Shown: piece after piece, positions 1 through 7,231 of the stretch
How positions within the stretch are numbered: position 1 is the stretch's first letter
Layout: the number at the start of each line of letters is the position of its first letter
From: Bacteroidota bacterium
Lineage (GTDB): Bacteria; Bacteroidota; Ignavibacteria; UBA10030; UBA8401
Direction: 5' to 3'
Assembly: GCA_021796275.1 (NCBI GenBank)
Contig: JAJYOI010000007.1
Span: 1-58,199, forward strand
DNA length: 58,199 nt
The notes under the pieces: generated by a model
The model's input: the letters and a program-made list of their open reading frames with translations, nothing else
Told to the model about the DNA's origin: nothing
The model's database searches: none
Made by a program: the position numbers and the translations under genes

Positions 1-2
1 TT

Positions 3-950
3 CTCTTTTACATGTCGTTCGGATTTGTCATTACAAGCTCAGTCGCTATCGCAGGTGTGTTCCTCGTTTTCAGCTATCTCGTCATTCCATCTGTCGGAGC
101 GATGATGTTGTCCGACAAACTCAGCACGCGTCTTGCAATTGGATGGATCGGAAGCGCTATCATCAGCTTTATTGGCGTCAAGCTCTCATGGAATACCGGC
201 CTTCCGACAAGCCCGTTGGTCGTTGTGCTGCTCGCGACAGGTTTGTTATTGAGCGGGATGTACCGTTACATTAAAACTGCAGAGCGCACTTCAATAGCAA
301 TTCGTAATCTTGCTGCGGCAGCCGCTGTTGTCGGAATTTTTATTGCCGGAGTTTTTTTCTTTCGAAAACCGATGGAAGACCCTTTCGAGCACGCACTGCA
401 TTTGCTGAACAGTCAGGCAAGCACAGAACGACAATCGGGCATCGGCATGCTCGCTTCGTTTCCCGACGAGCAAAAGAAATGGGTTCCGCTTGTCACAAAA
501 GCATTGCACGATGAAGATGCCGAAGTTCGCAAAGCGGCAATCGATCTGCTAACAAAGTCGCGTGTTGCTTCAGCAGAATCTCAAATTCTTCCGCTTCTCA
601 ATGACAAATCTGATGACGTTCAGCAAAGCGTTCTTGTTGCGGTGAAAACTTTTGGCGACGGCGTTGCTTCAAAAAAACTTGTTGAAGCAGCAAAGAAGGA
701 AGATGATCCTGAAATGCAGATCGAATTTTTAGAAACCGCACTTGAATTAGGAAACGCCGATGCAATTCCGGTAATGATTCACATCATTCAGGATGGCGGC
801 ATCTTCGCCGATGATGCACACGATCATCTGCAAAGCCACATTCCGATTTCTTTTTCGATAAAGGATGTGGGGAAAGTTCAGCGATGGTGGGAAGCGAACC
901 ATAATAAACTTCGATGGGATGCAACTTCAGGAAAATTTGTTGTGGAATAA
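3..950 (+). CDS. ZnuB/TroC-like metal ABC permease fused to HEAT repeats (5' truncated)
   Basis: Partial gene that runs in from before the window: the frame is open to base 3, so the ATG at 12 is probably internal. The first ~120 residues are hydrophobic and match the C-terminal helices of ABC-3 family (ZnuB/TroC/MntB) permeases, which move zinc or manganese inward using a separate ATPase and binding protein. The pattern 'AGVFLVFSYLVIPSVGAMM' is the family's hallmark helix. After a last membrane segment (about residues 97-117), residues ~125-290 form repeated helical pairs of HEAT/PBS-lyase type (for example 'DEDAEVRKAAIDLL'), expected in the cytoplasm. ABC-3 permeases normally end after the membrane part, so the HEAT tail is an unusual fusion. 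It converges on uspA, and the nearby mntH/mntR genes suggest a shared metal theme. Substrate metal is not determinable here. Confidence 0.8.
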   Translation, partial: LFYMSFGFVITSSVAIAGVFLVFSYLVIPSVGAMMLSDKLSTRLAIGWIGSAIISFIGVKLSWNTGLPTSPLVVVLLATGLLLSGMYRYIKTAERTSIAIRNLAAAAAVVGIFIAGVFFFRKPMEDPFEHALHLLNSQASTERQSGIGMLASFPDEQKKWVPLVTKALHDEDAEVRKAAIDLLTKSRVASAESQILPLLNDKSDDVQQSVLVAVKTFGDGVASKKLVEAAKKEDDPEMQIEFLETALELGNADAIPVMIHIIQDGGIFADDAHDHLQSHIPISFSIKDVGKVQRWWEANHNKLRWDATSGKFVVE

Positions 951-1067
951 GAGGAGATTCTTTCGGATACGCTGACAAAATATTGAAAAGTACTTTTAGA
1001 GCGTCATGCCAGCGAAAGACCCCATCCACTTGTCGTTCAAGATTGAAATGAAATTTACAATGTGGTA

Positions 1068-1484
1068 TTATTTCGCTTTGAGAAGAAGAACCGGAACATT
1101 CACGCCGTGACGCACACGCGTTGCCGTAGCTCCAAGAAATAAATCTGCAATGAAGCGATGGCCGTGCGTGCTCATTGCAATAAGATCGCAGTTTCCCCGT
1201 TGCACCCACTTCACAATTTCTGCCGCCGGCTCACCGTAAGCGAGTTCGGTTTCGGTTGGAATATTCTTTGACGTGAACTCCGCCTTCACTTTTTCAAGAT
1301 AGGCAATATCCTCCCCAACTTCCGGGCCGACAGCGTCCGAGCCGAATGTGCGGGCAGCCCAGCCGTCAGCGACGTGCAATAAGACGACCCGGCTCTTCGT
1401 CAATGCAGCGAGCTGCTTCACGTGTTCAATAATCGCTCTGTCGGTTGAAGTACCGTCCAGAGTTACGAGGATTGTTTTGTACAC
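1068..1484 (-). CDS. UspA-family universal stress protein
   Basis: Single-domain Usp protein of about 138 residues, the usual length. The N-terminus 'YKTILVTLDGTSTDR' and the C-terminal block 'HGHRFIADLFLGATATRV' followed by 'VPVLLLKAK' are the two Usp signatures. The ATP-binding Usp pattern is G-2x-G-9x-G-S/T; here the second glycine is replaced (GHRF), so nucleotide binding is uncertain. I place the start at GTG 1484 because an AGAGG sequence lies 7 nt upstream; the ORF track begins two codons earlier at TTG 1490. The gene follows mntH on the same strand after a 139-nt gap and could be read from the mntR promoter or on its own. The role in stress resilience is family-level knowledge only. 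Confidence 0.85.
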   Translation of the reverse strand: MYKTILVTLDGTSTDRAIIEHVKQLAALTKSRVVLLHVADGWAARTFGSDAVGPEVGEDIAYLEKVKAEFTSKNIPTETELAYGEPAAEIVKWVQRGNCDLIAMSTHGHRFIADLFLGATATRVRHGVNVPVLLLKAK

Positions 1485-1499
1485 GAGCAAACCTCTACA

Positions 1500-1562
1500 T
1501 TAGGTCAAAATTCAAAGTTCAAAAATAAAAGTAAGCATCACGTTTGAACTTTTCACTTTATG
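1500..1562. repeat. Low-complexity imperfect palindrome without a gene
   Basis: Between the mntH stop and the uspA start the sequence contains AAAGTTCAAA and, about 30 nt later, TTTGAACTTT, a 10-bp inverted pair inside A/T-rich repetitive text. It has the same style as the palindromes that flank the four-helix-bundle genes elsewhere in this window, but it holds no ORF. It could also be a transcription terminator or a folded spacer in the mntH-uspA transcript. Confidence 0.5.
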
Positions 1563-1623
1563 GGCGCCTATGGTGCCATGGCACTCAAGCGCGACATTTT
1601 GAACTGCTCAAGCGAGACAACGT

Positions 1624-3048
1624 TCATCCCCCAATGATGACCCGCCACGCCGCCGCAAGTGACTCTGGCAGACCATAAATATCCATTGCAGTGATCAACA
1701 AAGCACTGCCCCAACCGGCGATCATCAAAAACCAACCGTTCTTCCAGTTTCCCATCCGCTTGCGAGAACTTGTAAATTGCAACAGCGGAAACATTGAGAA
1801 TGGAAGCTGCAATGCTAAAATTACCTGACTCAGAGTCAACAGATCCGTCACACTGCTTTCACCGCGTAAGCCAATAATAAAAATTGCCGGAAGAATTGCA
1901 AGCGTACGGGTAATAAGCCGGCGCACCCATGGTTTGATTCTCCAATGCATGAATCCTTCCATAACAACCTGTCCGGCAAGTGTGCCGGTAATGGTGCTGC
2001 TTTGACCGCTTGCCAAAAGCGCCACCGCAAATAATGTACTTGCAACCGCCGTCCCAAGCAAGGGGGCGAGCGTCAGGTATGCTATGCGAATCCAATCGCT
2101 GTCAACAGTAAACTCTACCAACTGTCCGCCTGCCGTCATCACACTCGATTTGCCATAGAATACCATCGCTGCGAGGACAAGAATTGCTGCATTGACGAAA
2201 AAAGCAATCGTCAACGCGGCGACCGAATCAATGGTATTAAACCGAACCGCTTGCTTCATGGACGATTCATCCTTCTGCAACCTTCGGCTTTGCACGAGAG
2301 CCGAATGCAAATACAGATTGTGCGGCATTACGGTCGCACCAATGATGCCGATGGCAACATAAATCATTCCAACGTGGCGGAATGCCGGCGATATGAGAGC
2401 ACTCCCCATCTCCAAAAAGCTTGGCTGCGTCTGTGGAAAAACAAATATTTCAATGAAGTAGCACGCGCCGATCGTCGCTACCAGAACGAGAACCACTGCT
2501 TCAATTGTGCGCATGCCGAAACGCTGCAAACCTAAAAGCAACAACACATCAAGGCTTGTAATGATTACTGCCCATAAAAGTGGAATATGAAACATTAGAT
2601 TAAGCGCAACAGCGCTGCCAAGCACTTCTGCAAGATCACAGGCGCCAATTGCTACTTCTGAGAACAACCAATTCGGCCAGCGCGTCCACTTTGGATACCA
2701 GTCCCGGCAGCATTGAGCAAGGTCTTTACCGGTTACTACACCCAGGCGCGCTGCGATGATCTGCATAAATATCGCCATGAGGCTCGCGAGGCCAATCACC
2801 CATAATAGCCCATATTTAAATTGTGCTCCTCCCAACAAATCAGTTCCCCAATTACCGGGATCCATATATCCTACGCTCACTAATAATGCCGGTCCGACGA
2901 AAGCTTTCCATTGCTTCCAGAAACCAGCATCGTGATGCGGCACTTCAACGCTGCCGTGCATTCCTTCGAGCGAGAGATGATTTGGAGGGAGTTTCGCCTC
3001 TTTGCTCCTGTTTTCAGTTTTTTTGAGATCTGTTTGTTGTTGTGACAT
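1624..3048 (-). CDS. mntH: NRAMP-family divalent metal (Mn2+/Fe2+) transporter MntH
   Basis: Proton-coupled importer of Mn2+/Fe2+ in the inner membrane. The 474-residue protein has a hydrophilic N-terminus of ~50 residues and then about 11 membrane segments. Both metal-site signatures are visible: 'DPGNWGTDL' in the first helix (Asp and Asn ligands) and 'MPHNLYLHSALVQSRR' in the sixth (Met ligand and the following Pro-His). The region 'GSAVALNLMFHIPLLW' is also typical. The gene starts only 2 nt after the stop of the DtxR/MntR-type regulator, so the two form an operon and the transporter should be controlled by the operator in front of the regulator. The N-terminal extension before the first helix is somewhat longer than in the E. 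coli protein. Choice of Mn over Fe as main substrate is inferred from the regulator type. Confidence 0.93.
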   Translation of the reverse strand: MSQQQTDLKKTENRSKEAKLPPNHLSLEGMHGSVEVPHHDAGFWKQWKAFVGPALLVSVGYMDPGNWGTDLLGGAQFKYGLLWVIGLASLMAIFMQIIAARLGVVTGKDLAQCCRDWYPKWTRWPNWLFSEVAIGACDLAEVLGSAVALNLMFHIPLLWAVIITSLDVLLLLGLQRFGMRTIEAVVLVLVATIGACYFIEIFVFPQTQPSFLEMGSALISPAFRHVGMIYVAIGIIGATVMPHNLYLHSALVQSRRLQKDESSMKQAVRFNTIDSVAALTIAFFVNAAILVLAAMVFYGKSSVMTAGGQLVEFTVDSDWIRIAYLTLAPLLGTAVASTLFAVALLASGQSSTITGTLAGQVVMEGFMHWRIKPWVRRLITRTLAILPAIFIIGLRGESSVTDLLTLSQVILALQLPFSMFPLLQFTSSRKRMGNWKNGWFLMIAGWGSALLITAMDIYGLPESLAAAWRVIIGG

Positions 3049-3050
3049 AC

Positions 3051-3704
3051 TTACACTGATTCGACAAAAATGTTTTCCGCAACAACGGTACTGATTGCTA
3101 TTTCTTTCGAGCCGATTTTAATGATTAACGACTTATCAAACTTTATCCGCTGCTTAACGCTCAGTCGCTTATTCAACGAAAGCCCGATGCTTGAGACATA
3201 CTGCAGCAATTCCGGATTCGCATCATTGACGCGAAGAACGCGTACCGAATTTCCTTCCGGCGCATCGGAAAGAGGAAATGCCCGGATATTTTTCACCGTG
3301 CCGTTCTTTGCCGGTATCGGGTCGCCATGCGGATCAACGCGCGGGAACCCAAGCACTTCATCAATTCTCTCCTCCATCTTATCGGACATGATGTGCTCGA
3401 ACTTCTCGGCTTCTTCGTCAATCTCATCCCAGCCAAAATGAAGCACTTCCGAAAGAAACATTTCCCACAAACGGTGCTTGCGGATAATTTTCAGTGCGGA
3501 GCGCCTCCCCTTTTCCGTAAGCTGAACTCCGCGATACGGCAAATGGCGCAGATAGTGCTGCCCGGAAAGCTTTTTCACCATATCGGTTACTGAGGCAGCG
3601 GCAATATTCAACTGTCCTGCCAATGACGACGTCGTAACGGCATCGCCTTCTTCCTGCAGGTAATAAATATGCTTCAGATAATCTTCTACATTGATGCTTG
3701 GCAT
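3051..3704 (-). CDS. mntR: DtxR/MntR-family metal-dependent transcriptional repressor
   Basis: Metal-sensing repressor of 217 residues. The N-terminal winged helix 'SINVEDYLKHIYYLQEEG' through 'YRGVQLTEKGRRSALKIIRKHRLWE' is the DtxR DNA-binding domain. Residues ~75-140 form the metal-binding and dimerization domain, with the typical 'EEAEKFEHIMSDKMEERIDEVLGFPRVDPHG' pattern split over helices. The last ~75 residues are a FeoA/SH3-like domain, present in DtxR/IdeR and in long MntR proteins but absent from the short Bacillus MntR. With metal bound, such proteins block transcription of uptake genes; here mntH follows after 2 nt. A perfect palindrome of MntR/DtxR type sits 14 nt upstream of the ATG, so autorepression is expected. 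The distinction between Mn- and Fe-sensing cannot be settled from sequence alone; the symbol is given because of mntH. Confidence 0.88.
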   Translation of the reverse strand: MPSINVEDYLKHIYYLQEEGDAVTTSSLAGQLNIAAASVTDMVKKLSGQHYLRHLPYRGVQLTEKGRRSALKIIRKHRLWEMFLSEVLHFGWDEIDEEAEKFEHIMSDKMEERIDEVLGFPRVDPHGDPIPAKNGTVKNIRAFPLSDAPEGNSVRVLRVNDANPELLQYVSSIGLSLNKRLSVKQRIKFDKSLIIKIGSKEIAISTVVAENIFVESV

Positions 3705-3718
3705 GGTGTGGCTCTAAA

Positions 3719-3738
3719 AATTTAGGCTTACCTAAATT
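3719..3738. promoter_or_regulatory. MntR/DtxR-type operator palindrome
   Basis: AATTTAGGCTTACCTAAATT: two perfect 8-bp arms around a 4-nt centre. The core TTTAGG-N4-CCTAAA closely resembles known MntR/DtxR-family operators. It lies just upstream of the regulator start and overlaps the predicted -10 element, the expected place for repression. Confidence 0.85.
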
Positions 3739-3762
3739 AATAATTAGCGGCGGCTTTGTCAA
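3734..3762 (-). promoter_or_regulatory. Predicted promoter of the mntR-mntH operon
   Basis: On the minus strand a perfect TTGACA (-35, bases 3757-3762) is followed after 17 nt by TAATTT (3734-3739), a weak -10 that overlaps the operator palindrome. Spacing and position upstream of mntR are right. The -10 match is only partial, so the exact element is tentative. Confidence 0.6.
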
Positions 3763-3793
3763 GCCGGCAAGGTTAAAACTACGTGCCGACTAT

Positions 3794-4651
3794 TTACCGT
3801 TTATCTTGGTCTTTCTGGAAGATTTCGTCCGACAAGCCGGCATTCACCTTATAGTCGGAATAGAAAATGGTAACGCTGCCTTTGCGCGGAATTCGCTGCG
3901 GATGTGCGGAAGAGCTGCCTGCCGTATCGGCGGTTGGTGAGTCAAATGTAGCGGTAATTTTCTCCGGTAAAAAATATTTCCCCTCTATAAGCGTATCTTC
4001 AAAGGCGATGCTGACGCGCCTGTTCCCGGTCGGCATCGACTCAAAGCGAGTAATAATCCATCGCGTGCCGTCAATCCATACATAGCTTTCAATTGTGAGT
4101 TTCCCCGGTTCCGGCTTCGAAATCAGGTGCAGATTGTATATTGCGCCTCTGTCGGTGTGTTCAGTTCCAACAAGCGTTGCATCAAACCGTGCTATGAGAA
4201 GTGCAGGCGTTAGTGCAATGCCTTCTTTCGGCAGCATGGCAAAATTTTTCGACTCGAGATGGATTTTGTCGGGCTGCTTAAAATATAATTTCACCGACAT
4301 GTCGGGAATATTCAAGTGCTCGATATTGACTGTCGCGTGCACCGTCACAGTATAATCATTCACATGCTCAAATTGTTTTTGGACATTGGAGAGAATCTGC
4401 GAGGCAGTGAGCGTCTGCGCAATGCCGCTTGTTGATCCTGCGCTGAGAAAAAATATCAGAAGCCATCGTAAAAATCCCAGAGGAATGTCATTCTGAGGAG
4501 CGCAGCGACGAAGAATCCAGAAAGCTGGATGCCACGCTGTACGTGGTGGCGTACAGCGCCACTTCGCTGCGCTCAGCATGACAAATGGAACGGTTTTCTC
4601 TCCGCCATCCATTTTTAAGATGGGTTTTAGCATACTTATGATTGTTTTCAT
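3794..4651 (-). CDS. LolA-like / outer-membrane lipoprotein-sorting-like periplasmic protein with a repeat-encoded N-terminal insert
   Basis: The mature part (from about residue 80, 'QTLTASQILSNVQKQFEHVNDYTVTV') has the beta-rich fold pattern of LolA/LolB-like and DUF4292-type proteins: 'VKLYFKQPDKIHLES', then 'ESYVWIDGTRWIITRFES'. A hydrophobic signal segment 'FLRWLLIFFLSAGSTSGIAQ' precedes it. Between the ATG at 4651 and that segment lie ~33 residues (PFVMLSAAKW... to ...LRRCAPQND) encoded entirely by a dispersed palindromic repeat. There is no ATG/GTG/TTG between the repeat and the signal segment in frame, so translation must begin in or before the repeat. The gene follows the MFS gene by 27 nt. 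Function in lipid or lipoprotein handling is a fold-level guess. Confidence 0.6.
   Translation of the reverse strand: MKTIISMLKPILKMDGGEKTVPFVMLSAAKWRCTPPRTAWHPAFWILRRCAPQNDIPLGFLRWLLIFFLSAGSTSGIAQTLTASQILSNVQKQFEHVNDYTVTVHATVNIEHLNIPDMSVKLYFKQPDKIHLESKNFAMLPKEGIALTPALLIARFDATLVGTEHTDRGAIYNLHLISKPEPGKLTIESYVWIDGTRWIITRFESMPTGNRRVSIAFEDTLIEGKYFLPEKITATFDSPTADTAGSSSAHPQRIPRKGSVTIFYSDYKVNAGLSDEIFQKDQDKR
4486..4583. repeat. 98-bp nested palindromic repeat inside a coding region
   Basis: Begins TGTCATTCTGAGGAGCGCAG and ends with ...GCATGACA; TGTCAT/ATGACA are the outer arms. GAGCGCAGCGACGAAG pairs with CTTCGCTGCGCTC, and GCTGTACG pairs with CGTACAGC in the centre. This is the widely dispersed GTCAT...ATGAC style of bacterial repeat; related elements lie at 28784-28850 and 36460-36520. 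It lies in frame in the preceding gene and adds about 33 residues. Confidence 0.85.
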
Positions 4652-4678
4652 GTTCTATATTCTCGGTGAAAATATTGC

Positions 4679-5959
4679 TCAGGCCGATGCCGCTTGCCGT
4701 GTTTCCAATCGTCCGACAAAAAAATTATACACTGCCATCAAAAGTGTCGCAAGCACGCCCACTGCAAAAATTGAATACCACACGACAACCGGATGAGATG
4801 ATTCGCGCGCGAATGTTGCATACAGCCAGCCGCCGAACGGCCCGCCGACAACCCACGCAATCGCAATCGGCAGAAACGCGTAGCCCTGAAAAAGTCCCTG
4901 CTGGCCTTTTGGCGCGAGATCAGAAATGTATTCATAATAACGCGGCGCCTGCGTCATTTCACCGATGGACCAGACCAGCATTCCCACAACAATCGTCCAC
5001 ACGTTCGGATTGAGCGCAATGATCAGCCAGCATAATGTTGAGACAGCAAAGCCGAGAACGATCGCCGAACGCGTCGGAATTTTTTTACTCAATCTGTTCA
5101 CAATCAACTGCAGCACAATAATTCCCCACGCCCCGGTGGATTGAATGATTTCGAATGGCGCGTTTTTCGAAACATAATCGGTAACATAATACGGCACGAC
5201 AATGAAAATTTGCCAGAACATAATCCAGTACAGCGAAAAGATTAAAAGAAAAATCATAAACTTTGCATTGCTCAGAACAACCACAAGGTTCCGCAATTTT
5301 GTTCCGAGCGACTCGACAACAACCCCACCTTCACTTTCAACATTTTTATAGAACACAAGGTTGACAAAAAACATCGCAACACAACTCAACGACGAAACGA
5401 GATACACGTACTCGATGCCGATCTTGTCACGAACGAAATATGCAATTGCCGGGCCGATTGCTGCGCCAATATTCACCAGCCAGTAGTACACAGCATAACC
5501 GAGTGATTTTGTTTCCGGCTTTGAAGTGACGCCGACCGTACCAAGCACGGAAGGTTTAATGAACGAACCGCCGATAGCGGTGAAAATCAGAATCACGACA
5601 AGCACCCAAAACAACGGAAGTCCGCTGTAGAGCCCTTGAAACGCCGCCATTCCCGTGGAGCCGATGAGAAAATACCCGATGGCGAGAAAAGAAAACGCAA
5701 TGAAGAATGCTCTGCGAAAACCGAATTTGTCCGCCAGTGTGCCGGCGAAGATCGGAAGCAAATACAACAGGCCGCCAAAGACCGATGAAATTTGCCCGGC
5801 TTCAATTTCATTGAAATGAAGATGGTCGCGAAGAAAAATGCTGAGAACGGTTGCCTGTCCGTAATACGCGAGCCGTTCGAATAACTCCATACTGTTCGCA
5901 ACCCAGAACGAACGATGAAAACCGTTTTTAAACTCAAGAAGATTTTGCTTTATGTTCAT
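4679..5959 (-). CDS. POT/PTR2-like major facilitator transporter
   Basis: Inner-membrane transporter of 426 residues with about 12 hydrophobic segments. The opening 'NSMELFERLAYYG' corresponds to the POT family motif (FxxxFERFxYYG) and 'GGSFIKPSVLGTVG' to its FIKP helix; 'LADKFGFRRAFF' is the MFS loop 2-3 motif. POT proteins import di- or tripeptides with protons, but many FCB relatives are of unknown substrate. The start at 5959 is the only ATG before the conserved N-terminus. It is preceded on the same strand by the four-helix-bundle gene and followed by the LolA-like gene, giving a possible operon with the ABC exporter upstream. Confidence 0.8.
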   Translation of the reverse strand: MNIKQNLLEFKNGFHRSFWVANSMELFERLAYYGQATVLSIFLRDHLHFNEIEAGQISSVFGGLLYLLPIFAGTLADKFGFRRAFFIAFSFLAIGYFLIGSTGMAAFQGLYSGLPLFWVLVVILIFTAIGGSFIKPSVLGTVGVTSKPETKSLGYAVYYWLVNIGAAIGPAIAYFVRDKIGIEYVYLVSSLSCVAMFFVNLVFYKNVESEGGVVVESLGTKLRNLVVVLSNAKFMIFLLIFSLYWIMFWQIFIVVPYYVTDYVSKNAPFEIIQSTGAWGIIVLQLIVNRLSKKIPTRSAIVLGFAVSTLCWLIIALNPNVWTIVVGMLVWSIGEMTQAPRYYEYISDLAPKGQQGLFQGYAFLPIAIAWVVGGPFGGWLYATFARESSHPVVVWYSIFAVGVLATLLMAVYNFFVGRLETRQAASA

Positions 5960-5960
5960 A

Positions 5961-5990
5961 GTTAATGACGAATTATGAATTATGAATTTT
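5961..5990. repeat. Left arm of palindrome around four-helix-bundle gene 1
   Basis: Low-complexity AATGACGAATTATGAATTATG sequence (only the first 20 bases matter for the match) that also encodes the last codons (KIHNS) of the gene. Over 25 nt it matches the reverse complement of the right arm (6339-6384) at 20 positions by eye. Confidence 0.7.
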
Positions 5991-6338
5991 AGTTCTCATT
6001 GTTCGTTGAATAGAGCCGATAATTTTCAAAAGTTCATCAACATCACATAGCATTGATTCAGCCGGTTTCTTTTCTATCAAGGAACTTTCATTCAAGAGTC
6101 TTAACCAATAATGTGTTTCTCGAGCTTCTTTATAGGCAATAGACATTTTTGAAATAAAATCTCTCGGCGATTGCGCACCTATTGCTTCCTCAACGTTCGC
6201 TCCAATTGAGGTTCCGCTTCGTAACACTTGCTTCGCCAAGTCATATTCCTTCGATTTCTCAATCAAATCACGGTACAGCTTAATAATGCGCAATGCAAAA
6301 ATAAAACTTTTTCCTTGAACGACATTATCGTTCTTCAT
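5973..6338 (-). CDS. Four-helix bundle protein (23S rRNA IVP / avd-like), copy 1
   Basis: 121 residues, all predicted helical, of the family named four-helix bundle or 23S rRNA intervening-sequence protein. Diagnostic text is 'LAKQVLRSGTSIGANVEEA' followed by 'SPRDFISKMSIAYKEARET' and 'WLRLL'. Family members include the Avd accessory of diversity-generating retroelements, but no reverse transcriptase or variable repeat is in this window. Most stand-alone members have no known function. The gene sits between an ABC permease and a POT transporter on the same strand and is enclosed by an imperfect low-complexity palindrome; its C-terminal codons belong to one arm. Two further copies of this family occur at 45880 and 57265. 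Confidence 0.9.
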   Translation of the reverse strand: MKNDNVVQGKSFIFALRIIKLYRDLIEKSKEYDLAKQVLRSGTSIGANVEEAIGAQSPRDFISKMSIAYKEARETHYWLRLLNESSLIEKKPAESMLCDVDELLKIIGSIQRTMRTKIHNS

Positions 6339-6384
6339 GCGTCATTTCTCATTCGTCATTTGTAATTCATCATTCGTAATTGTT
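6339..6384. repeat. Right arm of palindrome around four-helix-bundle gene 1
   Basis: Repetitive TCATTCGTCATTTGTAATTC text between the start of the four-helix-bundle gene and the stop of the ABC permease. Its reverse complement aligns to the left arm at 5961-5990. It contains short internal direct repeats (TCATTCGT, AATTCATC, ATTCGTAATT). Confidence 0.7.
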
Positions 6385-7227
6385 TCATGAAAGTATGTCT
6401 TTCCTCTTAAAAATGTACCATGTCATCGAATAAAACACCGCGCTGTATACACCAAGAACGCCGCACGATTTTGCAATATGGCTCCAGTCCGTCGGCTCTT
6501 TGAACGCTTGCTGCCACACATCCTGATACGTTGTGAAAAGATATGGCTTGATTGATTCGAACGATTCGACAGGAAGATTAGAAATAATCAGCAGCGCAAC
6601 AACAACCGTCATCGTTGCAATAATCGGCCCGATGGCATTCTCTACAAATGAAGAGAAAAGAAATGCAAGCGAAGCGACAACCCACATTGACCAAATGGCA
6701 AGCGAGTACGCAAGAAGAAACCTGCTCCACAAATGTGCTTCAGGAAGAATAGTAAGCATGTCACGGTCAACGGCAAGCAAATCGCCGCTGCCGAAAATAA
6801 TCAAGCCCAGCCCGAGGCTGAGAATGGCAATGACTATTAACAATGATGCCGTGTAAAATAATGTCGCGATATATTTTGAAACAAGAATGCGCGTGCGCGA
6901 TACCGGGCGGATAAGAATCAGACGAAATGTTCCTGCCGTTGCTTCACCGGCAAGCTGATCGCCCGCTACAAGACTGATGAGAAACGGTACATGCACCCAC
7001 AAACTGTTCATAATAATCTGAGAAATGCTCCAGCCGTTGAACAGATTTCCCGTAATGAGAAAATCGCTTTGCAGCGAGCGAAGTTGATACTGCACAAAGT
7101 TGTGCCCGGATTGAAGATGCATTCCCCACATAATCAACGGAATGATGACGGCAACGGCAATGAAACCGATATAGGTGCGCCATTTCGCGTACGTCTTGAA
7201 AAGTTCGTAATAGACAAGATTCATCAT
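6385..7227 (-). CDS. ABC-2-type transporter permease
   Basis: 280-residue inner-membrane subunit with about six membrane segments, starting 'MMNLVYYELFKTYAKWRTYIG' (two ATGs in a row; the upstream one is listed). The segment 'LAGEATAGTFRLILIRPVSRTRILVSKY' is the amphipathic coupling region characteristic of ABC-2/NatB-like permeases ('EG..GT...ll..PvsR..il..K'). It begins 4 nt after the stop of the ATPase gene, so the two make one exporter. The substrate is unknown; relatives serve in antibiotic or bacteriocin resistance, Na+ export or lipid export. Confidence 0.88.
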   Translation of the reverse strand: MMNLVYYELFKTYAKWRTYIGFIAVAVIIPLIMWGMHLQSGHNFVQYQLRSLQSDFLITGNLFNGWSISQIIMNSLWVHVPFLISLVAGDQLAGEATAGTFRLILIRPVSRTRILVSKYIATLFYTASLLIVIAILSLGLGLIIFGSGDLLAVDRDMLTILPEAHLWSRFLLAYSLAIWSMWVVASLAFLFSSFVENAIGPIIATMTVVVALLIISNLPVESFESIKPYLFTTYQDVWQQAFKEPTDWSHIAKSCGVLGVYSAVFYSMTWYIFKRKDILS

Positions 7228-7231
7228 TGCA

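Noticed and set aside
1001-1040. Copy of the GTCAT...ATGAC repeat after the HEAT-fusion gene
   Set aside because: Only the first few bases (GTCATGCC) match, and no closing arm was found.
5973-6338. Diversity-generating retroelement (Avd)
   Set aside because: The protein family fits but there is no reverse transcriptase or template/variable repeat in the window.
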